In this document: one piece after another, positions 7,396-11,732 of the stretch | Position numbering within the stretch: position 1 is the stretch's first letter | Layout of the letters: the number at the start of each line of letters is the position of its first letter | Program-made: the position numbers and the translations under genes | Notes under the pieces: generated by a model | What the model saw: the letters and a program-made list of their open reading frames with translations, nothing else | The model's database searches: none | What the model was told of the DNA's origin: nothing | Assembly (NCBI GenBank): GCA_021795255.1 | Contig: JAJYPQ010000089.1 | Location: 1 to 11,732 of the forward strand | Source of the DNA: Pseudomonadota bacterium | Lineage (GTDB): Bacteria > Pseudomonadota > Gammaproteobacteria > Acidiferrobacterales > Acidiferrobacteraceae | Direction: 5' to 3' | Length of the DNA: 11,732 nt

Positions 7396-8790
7396 CTAAC
7401 GTCCATGCGCCAAAGGTGTCGGCGCATCGGTGTGATAGGGAATGGGACTTGCGAGATCCGGCCCCGAGAGGACGATGCGTCGCGCAAAGACGAAGGCGGC
7501 GCTCCCGATCGTGGCATAAAAGACAGAAAATCCCGTCAATGACCAGATCAGAGCGCCGGGTGGCAGATGACTTACGGCCTGGCTTGTCCGGAAAAGTCCA
7601 TAGATGACCCAGGGTTGTCGCCCGACCTCGCGCGTAAACCAGCCGCACTCGATGGCAAGGTAGGCCGCAACCGGCATCAAATACCAAGCGACGAGAAGGC
7701 GCCGGCTCATAGGCGCCTGCGCAAGCGTGAGTCCGCCGCGATACCACACGACCACCGTCCAAAGTCCGATCAGTGCGAGAAAGAGACCGCAAACTACCAT
7801 CAAGCGAAATGCATAAAACGGAATGAGGACTGGCGGCTGATCACGGCGCGGAAAGGCCCGCAGACCCTTTATGCCGCCGCGATAATGGTGGGTGATAATA
7901 AGACCTCCGATCAGAGGAATCTTCAAAGACCAGGCATTATCCTGGCGGGCCGGATCGGGCCAACAGAGCGCCACCCAGGAGGCGACACGCCCAGGGGGGT
8001 TCGTTCGCCAACGCCCTTCCATGGCCGCGAGCTTCGCCGGCTGCACGACCGCGAGATGAAGGCCCGCGCTATCCCCAACGAAGATCTGGAGGGGTCCTAA
8101 GACCGCAAGCGCAACGGCTGCGTATTTGAGACTAGGCAGGAAAAAATCGGCAAAGCGGCGGTTTCGCAGGTACCAGGCACTGATCCCGCCGAGCACGGTA
8201 GCGCCCATGATGAGACACGCGATCAGCATGTGCAAAAAGCTATAGGGGAGATCGGGGTTAAAGATGGCGCTCAAATAACTCGTGATGATCAGATGATGGC
8301 GGAACAGGCGCACCCCGGTTGGCGTTTGCATCCAGGAATTGGCGGCCATGATCCAAAACGCCGACAAAATGCTTCCGAACATGACCATCCCGGTCGCGAA
8401 AAGGTGCATGCGCCGTCCAACAAGCCCCCATCCGAAAACCATGAGGCCGAGAAACGCGGCCTCAAGCATAAACGCAAGTACGGCCTCAAATCCGAGAAGG
8501 TTACCGAGAAATCCTCCGCCAAATCGAGCCAAGGGTGCCCAGTTATCGCCAAACGCGAACTCCATGGGAATGCCCGACACCACGCCGACCGCGAAATTGA
8601 GCAAGAAGAGCCGGCTCCAAAAGCGAGCTTGGCGGTAGTAGAATGTGTTATCCGTCTTAAGCCAGAGGGCCTCGAGAACAAACAGAGCGACAGCTAGCCC
8701 TATGGTGACGGGTGGCCACAGGATATGAAAGCCCGCAATAAAGGCAAACTGGCTGCGCGCCAGCATCTCGACCCACAGCGACTGATGCAT
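7396..8790 (-). CDS. cioA: Cytochrome bd-type quinol oxidase subunit I, short Q-loop (Cio-like)
   Basis: This 464-residue membrane subunit binds haems b558, b595 and d, oxidises quinol and reduces oxygen to water without pumping protons. Visible ligands are His22 (AGFHILWPP; b595), Glu102 and Glu110 (FEAVLAFMLEAAFLG), His187 (SFLHMLIA; b558) and Met331 (FRLMVVCG; b558 axial). The Q-loop has Lys252 and Glu258 (QPAKLAAMEGRW) and is short. The GRQPW motif (390-394) is conserved. The short loop is characteristic of the cyanide-insensitive Cio branch. I chose the ATG at 8790 because the family begins near MHQSLWVEMLARSQFAFI and a GGAG lies upstream. An in-frame ATG at 8820 has no ribosome binding site. 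It is divergent from doxDA, which may supply quinol. Confidence 0.95.
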   Translation of the reverse strand: MHQSLWVEMLARSQFAFIAGFHILWPPVTIGLAVALFVLEALWLKTDNTFYYRQARFWSRLFLLNFAVGVVSGIPMEFAFGDNWAPLARFGGGFLGNLLGFEAVLAFMLEAAFLGLMVFGWGLVGRRMHLFATGMVMFGSILSAFWIMAANSWMQTPTGVRLFRHHLIITSYLSAIFNPDLPYSFLHMLIACLIMGATVLGGISAWYLRNRRFADFFLPSLKYAAVALAVLGPLQIFVGDSAGLHLAVVQPAKLAAMEGRWRTNPPGRVASWVALCWPDPARQDNAWSLKIPLIGGLIITHHYRGGIKGLRAFPRRDQPPVLIPFYAFRLMVVCGLFLALIGLWTVVVWYRGGLTLAQAPMSRRLLVAWYLMPVAAYLAIECGWFTREVGRQPWVIYGLFRTSQAVSHLPPGALIWSLTGFSVFYATIGSAAFVFARRIVLSGPDLASPIPYHTDAPTPLAHGR

Positions 8791-8842
8791 GAGGCAAGGT
8801 CTCCGGAAGCCCTGCGCCATCGAAGAGCGTTAAGGCCGAGCC

Positions 8843-8871
8843 AGTATTCAGGCTCTGGTGGCCAAAGACAA
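8843..8871 (-). promoter_or_regulatory. Candidate sigma70-type promoter for cioAB
   Basis: The minus strand reads TTGTCT (8871-8866), a 17-base spacer, then AATACT (8848-8843). Each hexamer matches consensus at four of six bases. Transcription would start near 8836, about 46 bases before the cioA start chosen here. Confidence 0.35.
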
Positions 8872-9038
8872 TAGACTTAGGGGCGCTATCGGCATCTTGC
8901 TAGTGACAAAGGCTCTTGTGACCGGATGGGCTCTGTTATTTACTAGCGCGCTACGGCGCGACACACTTAGCAGTGAGGCCCGAGAAAGCGGGGCTTAATC
9001 GAATCAGAAAAATCACAGACGATAGGGGCACAACACTT
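8872..9038. other. Rest of the cioA-doxDA divergent intergenic region
   Basis: This stretch must hold the doxDA promoter. I see direct repeats of GTGAC (8914-8918 and 8929-8933) and a 10-bp palindrome TAGCGCGCTA (8944-8953). No clear -35/-10 pair, FNR-type dyad or sigma54 element was seen for doxDA. Confidence 0.3.
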
Positions 9039-10097
9039 ATGAGCCGATACGCAGCCGAACAAACCTATGATCGAGCGGCCGCCTTTCGCATGATGGGCGC
9101 AGCCGTCCTCGCAGTACGTCTTGTCATAGGATGGATCTATTGGGGGGGCGGTGCGCGACGTTTTATTTACGCGCCGCAAAAGCTGAATCCTCACGCGCAT
9201 AGTTGGATGGCCAACAAACTGCAGGGCGGCATGCCCGGCGCAGTGCTCGGTTTAGGACACGTCATAAGCGCCATCCTGCACAACCCGACACTCGTTTACG
9301 CGCTCCTGGTGCTAGTCAGCGCAGTCGAGTTCGTAAGCGGGCTTGGGCTTATGCTTGGATTTCTCACCCGCCTCAACGCGATCTTGAGCATCGGTCTTAG
9401 CGTCTCGCTGATGCTGGTATTTGGTTGGCAGGGGGCCACCTGCATAGATGAGTGGACCATGGCATCGGCGACCTTTGCCATGGCCTGTACGGTCTTTGTC
9501 GCTGGCGCCGGGCTCTGGTCCGTGGACGGGTGGCTCATGAAAAAGAATCCGAGCCTAGCCGATGCCGGATGGTTTCGGTGGCTTGGCAGCGCGCCGCTTT
9601 CGAACCGCGAGCTCGAGGGCTGGGGTAAAGGACTTGCAATCATCGCGATCTTGTTCACAGCGGTGTTCTACAACTACTTCCGCGGCTCGATCTTCACACC
9701 CTTCCATGGTGGGCCGGTCAGTCCCGGGAAGCATCATGTGACTTTAAGCAGGGGGAGCGTATCGCCGCACGGTCGAGTGCAAGTGCTCGCTTATTTGGAT
9801 GGCGGCACGCCGGCGGTTCCTGCGCATATCGTCAGAGTCGTCGTAAGCGGACCCCACGGGATTGTGGAAAAGTGGAGCGGCAAGGCGCTTGAGAAGGCTG
9901 CGCGCGGCCATATCCACAATGTTTACAAGTACAACAAGTTCGGCCCCGGGCTCTTTGGGCTCAAGGCCAAGATGGGCGCCAAGGCGTGGGTAACGCTGGC
10001 ACCCACCAAGGCTGCCCATCTTACCGCCGGACATTACACGATTATTTTTCAGAACATTAATGGGAAGAAGTTCAAGACCAGCGCTACCGTATCCTAG
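9039..10097 (+). CDS. doxDA: Thiosulfate:quinone oxidoreductase, DoxD-DoxA fusion
   Basis: This 352-residue protein joins the two subunits known separately as DoxD and DoxA in the archaeon Acidianus; fused forms occur in Acidithiobacillus. The enzyme oxidises thiosulfate to tetrathionate at the outer face of the membrane and passes electrons to quinone. Residues 1-165 are the DoxD-like membrane part, with hydrophobic helices near 20-35, 66-80, 84-106, 112-130 and 141-162. A further helix at 196-212 anchors the DoxA-like part (about 190-352), a hydrophilic, probably beta-rich domain expected outside the cytoplasm. The frame is open to a GTG at 8973, but the ATG at 9039, with AGGGGC upstream, gives a normal N-terminus. 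It is divergent from the quinol oxidase genes. The DoxX/DoxD family is broad, so the substrate is less certain than the family. Confidence 0.85.
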   Translation: MSRYAAEQTYDRAAAFRMMGAAVLAVRLVIGWIYWGGGARRFIYAPQKLNPHAHSWMANKLQGGMPGAVLGLGHVISAILHNPTLVYALLVLVSAVEFVSGLGLMLGFLTRLNAILSIGLSVSLMLVFGWQGATCIDEWTMASATFAMACTVFVAGAGLWSVDGWLMKKNPSLADAGWFRWLGSAPLSNRELEGWGKGLAIIAILFTAVFYNYFRGSIFTPFHGGPVSPGKHHVTLSRGSVSPHGRVQVLAYLDGGTPAVPAHIVRVVVSGPHGIVEKWSGKALEKAARGHIHNVYKYNKFGPGLFGLKAKMGAKAWVTLAPTKAAHLTAGHYTIIFQNINGKKFKTSATVS

Positions 10098-10110
10098 GTG
10101 CGGGTCAGAT

Positions 10111-10145
10111 GCTCTCAGTCAAGATCACCAAGCTTGACTGAGAGC
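10111..10145. terminator. Perfect 13-bp inverted repeat between convergent doxDA and porin genes
   Basis: The arms are 10111-10123 (GCTCTCAGTCAAG) and its exact complement at 10133-10145, around a 9-base loop. One arm encodes the last residues of the porin, and the porin stop codon (10125-10127) is in the loop. It begins 13 bases after the doxDA stop. No T-run follows on either strand, so it may be a bidirectional, non-canonical transcript end or a 3'-end stabilising hairpin rather than a classical terminator. Confidence 0.5.
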
Positions 10146-10772
10146 CAGCACCACATGGGCATCGTGCAGACCAGACAAGGGGTGCCGGTCTATTGCTGTC
10201 ACAAAAATACCGGCCGTAAAGCTGTGCCAGGATTTGGTGAGACCGACTCCATAGTCGTCGTAGGAAGCGACCGTGCGGCCGCTCGTGTGTCCCCCGTGCA
10301 GCACGAGGTGAACACCGCTGCCAAGCCCCACCTTATAGCCCGTCTCAAGATAGGTATTATCGTGTTGCCAGTCGTGGTAGACACCAGCCGACAGAGATCC
10401 AAAACGTAAGCGGAGGTACGTCTCTTCGAAATTCAAGGAATTGACATCAAAGCGATAGGCAGTGGCCCCGGCATTGAAACCCAAGCCCGAGGAGGTCATG
10501 TCGCTTATACCCCCGGAAAAATCAGCGCGGACGTTCGCGCCCTGATAATCCAGGGTCGAGACAAAGGCTTGCGCATAAAGGCCGGCAGGCCCTTGGGCCA
10601 AGACCGATCCCTGCAGCGCGGGATTGCCGTTCGACTCGGAGATACCGCGCCAGACGTAGTTGCTGAGAAGCGATACCTGGCCGCTAATCCCCTCAGCATA
10701 GGCGGGGGCCGCGAAAAGCAGGGCCAGCGCCAGGGCCGCCCGGAATCGGGTAAGAGTCGTCACGCAAAGCAT
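10125..10772 (-). CDS. TorF-family putative outer-membrane porin (Gcw_chp type)
   Basis: This 215-residue protein begins with a clear signal peptide: a basic start, the hydrophobic stretch AALALALLFAAP, then a likely cut after AYA, about residue 26. The mature part has alternating polar and hydrophobic strands. It carries the family opening SNYVWRGISESNGNPALQGS and the GLYAQAFVSTLDY segment typical of TorF/Gcw_chp proteins, which are predicted to form small beta-barrels in the outer membrane. Its substrate is unknown. Three starts are possible: GTG at 10820 (spoils the signal peptide), ATG at 10772 (used here) and GTG at 10763. None has a clear ribosome binding site. A perfect TATAAT at 10776-10771 overlaps the ATG and would favour a leaderless GTG start at 10763. 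It is convergent with doxDA and divergent from ubiK. Confidence 0.85.
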   Translation of the reverse strand: MLCVTTLTRFRAALALALLFAAPAYAEGISGQVSLLSNYVWRGISESNGNPALQGSVLAQGPAGLYAQAFVSTLDYQGANVRADFSGGISDMTSSGLGFNAGATAYRFDVNSLNFEETYLRLRFGSLSAGVYHDWQHDNTYLETGYKVGLGSGVHLVLHGGHTSGRTVASYDDYGVGLTKSWHSFTAGIFVTAIDRHPLSGLHDAHVVLALSQAW

Positions 10773-10834
10773 TATATAGAAGCCGGGCCCGACCGCCAGC
10801 CCTTCGACCCCTTCGCTCACTCACGAGAAAGGCT

Positions 10835-10840
10835 TATACT
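10835..10840 (+). promoter_or_regulatory. Candidate -10 element for ubiK
   Basis: TATACT lies six bases before the ubiK ATG, so transcription would begin at or next to the start codon. A weak -35 (TTCGCT) sits 17 bases upstream at 10812-10817. Confidence 0.35.
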
Positions 10841-10846
10841 GACGCG

Positions 10847-11104
10847 ATGCTGACAAGAATCTTAGATCAAATAGCGGCAACAGCCCGGGCGGCGGTTCCT
10901 CCGGAGTTCGGACAAGACGTGGAAAAGAACGTGCGGGCAGTGCTCGAGGGCACTTTCCAGCGGCTGCGACTTGTCACGCGCGAGGAATTCGAGGTCCAGC
11001 AAGCGGTTCTCCAGAGAACGCGCGAGCTGGTCGAGCGTCTGGAACGGCAGGTGGCGGAACTTGAGGATCGGACCAAGCCGCCTATGCCGCCGCTTGCCCC
11101 TTAA
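10847..11104 (+). CDS. ubiK: UbiK family ubiquinone biosynthesis accessory factor (BMFP domain)
   Basis: This 85-residue protein resembles E. coli UbiK (formerly YqiC), an accessory factor for aerobic ubiquinone biosynthesis that works with UbiJ near the membrane. The N-terminal helix (MLTRILDQIAATARAA) is amphipathic and the middle holds the family segment NVRAVLEGTFQRLRLVTREEFEVQ. Residues 50-75 (VLQRTRELVERLERQVAELE) are a coiled coil, as expected for a trimerising BMFP protein, and the end is proline-rich. No ribosome binding site lies at the usual distance from the ATG; the -10-like TATACT six bases upstream suggests a leaderless transcript. A link with the nearby quinone-dependent enzymes is functional inference only. 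Confidence 0.85.
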   Translation: MLTRILDQIAATARAAVPPEFGQDVEKNVRAVLEGTFQRLRLVTREEFEVQQAVLQRTRELVERLERQVAELEDRTKPPMPPLAP

Positions 11105-11156
11105 CCCCGCCGGGAAAGCTGCCCAGGCAGGACACCGTAGAAGCCGAGGGACGGCG

Positions 11157-11185
11157 TAGACCGCCTGGGTGCTTCGCGGTATCCT
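11157..11185 (+). promoter_or_regulatory. Weak candidate promoter for tRNA-Arg
   Basis: TAGACC (11157-11162), a 17-base spacer, then TATCCT (11180-11185) lies just before the tRNA. The predicted start would be only a couple of bases ahead of the mature 5' end. The remaining ubiK-tRNA gap (11105-11156) shows nothing clear. Confidence 0.2.
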
Positions 11186-11193
11186 TACGCCGC

Positions 11194-11270
11194 GCGCCCT
11201 TAGCTCAGTTGGATAGAGCGTTGGATTCCGATTCCAAAGGTCAGTGGTTCGAATCCACTAGGGCGCACCA
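11194..11270 (+). tRNA. tRNA-Arg (anticodon CCG, reads CGG)
   Basis: This 77-base cloverleaf has all standard parts. The acceptor stem GCGCCCT pairs with AGGGCGC, with discriminator A and an encoded CCA. The D arm is AGCTCAGTTGGATAGAGC. The anticodon stem TTGGA/TCCAA encloses loop TTCCGAT, placing CCG at 11228-11230. The T arm is GTGGTTCGAATCCAC. CCG reads the arginine codon CGG. No intrinsic terminator is visible immediately downstream. Confidence 0.97.
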
Positions 11271-11314
11271 ACCCCTTGAAACAGCATTAATTTATCACAA
11301 CTTCGGGCGACCGA

Positions 11315-11732
11315 CTAAGCTCGAGTCGTGGCGCGTGCCCAGGCGTCCGCAACATACCCACGGGGCCGGAGGCCATCCCCAGTGACACATGTCATTTGAG
11401 CGTTGGCCGAGGCGCATGGCGCCCCAGCCCACAGTGGCCATGCCGGCTCTTCCACCAACCGCACTCCCGGGGCAGCACATACCCGACCCATTGTGTCAAA
11501 GCGGGGCCGTGCATTAGGGCGCAAGGCTTTGTAAAGCGCCTAACGAGCAATACCGGAGGCCTTGGCGATGTCTGTCATACCACGGGCTTTCGCAATATCA
11601 CCCAGAGCGGCCGCCAGCAAGGCGGGGTCTTGCGCTTCCAGGATATCGGTCAGATAAGCCGCAATCGTTTGTTCGTCGTCAAGATACGGGGCCGCATCGA
11701 AAAGGGGGCGGATCTGCCACTTTGATTGCGGA
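11315..11732 (-). pseudogene. HigA-type addiction module antitoxin, interrupted by an in-frame TAG, 5' end off the window
   Basis: Reading inward from the right edge, the minus strand encodes FDAAPYLDDEQTIAAYL, then LEAQDPALLAAALGDIAKAR and GMTDIAKASGIAR. This is the typical start of the short HigA-like antidote proteins (HTH_XRE-related) paired with RelE/Gp49-like toxins. A TAG at 11542-11540 then interrupts it. The same frame resumes with ALYKALRPNARPRFDT and GVRLVEEPA, which is the expected helix-turn-helix recognition helix and C-terminus of the family. Thus a single sense-to-TAG change splits an otherwise intact gene. The tail from about 11440 to the TGA-type end at 11315 is longer than family members and unrecognised. 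The toxin gene would normally lie just upstream, beyond 11732. The interval between the tRNA and 11315 holds nothing I recognise. Confidence 0.75.

Noticed and set aside
7388..7792. N-terminal extension of cioB by 135 codons
   Set aside because: It overlaps the well-conserved 3' part of cioA in another frame and has no bd-oxidase similarity; the AGGAGG-led ATG at 7387 is clearly the start.
11194..11270. Attachment-site duplication of the tRNA-Arg 3' end
   Set aside because: I looked for a second copy of the tRNA 3' end in the window and saw none, so an integrated element cannot be supported here.

Overview
The window is GC-rich bacterial chromosome. It most resembles a gammaproteobacterial chemolithoautotroph of the sulfur-oxidising, often acidophilic kind (Acidithiobacillus or Acidiferrobacter-like). 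The reasons are a DoxD-DoxA fusion (thiosulfate:quinone oxidoreductase) divergent from a cyanide-insensitive-type cytochrome bd oxidase, an NtrC/sigma54-style nitrogen promoter, a UbiK-family protein and a TorF-type porin. The genus is inference only; there is no rRNA or other marker here.

Left part (1-2627, all minus strand): a nitrogen region. A complete P-II gene (2005-2343) is followed by the ammonium channel gene amtB (624-1931) and a strong intrinsic terminator (568-594). Upstream lies a well-matched sigma54 promoter (2501-2516) with two NtrC-like sites centred 32 bp apart (2579-2595 and 2611-2627). Between promoter and P-II gene is a 147-nt leader holding a 35-codon upstream ORF. That ORF contains a terminator-like hairpin and ends in an ATGA overlap with the P-II start. 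Further left are an unlisted 50-codon membrane protein gene (318-470) and the 5' end of a second P-II gene (1-104). The second copy is identical to the first over 112 bp, including its ribosome binding site, but has a different leader that could form a pseudoknot.

Centre (2519-6365): metE (minus) with its own terminator, divergent from cfa (plus). The 262-bp gap between them holds candidate promoters for both and a terminator-like hairpin in the metE leader.

Right-centre (6371-10772): cioA-cioB (cytochrome bd, minus) converges on cfa and is divergent from doxDA (plus). doxDA meets a TorF-family porin gene tail to tail across a perfect 13-bp inverted repeat. Together, DoxDA could feed thiosulfate electrons into the quinone pool, the bd oxidase could take them to oxygen, and UbiK is a ubiquinone-biosynthesis factor.

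Right end (10847-11732): a ubiK-like gene (plus), tRNA-Arg(CCG), and on the minus strand the remnant of a HigA-type addiction-module antitoxin interrupted by an in-frame TAG. No CRISPR array, insertion sequence or rRNA was seen.
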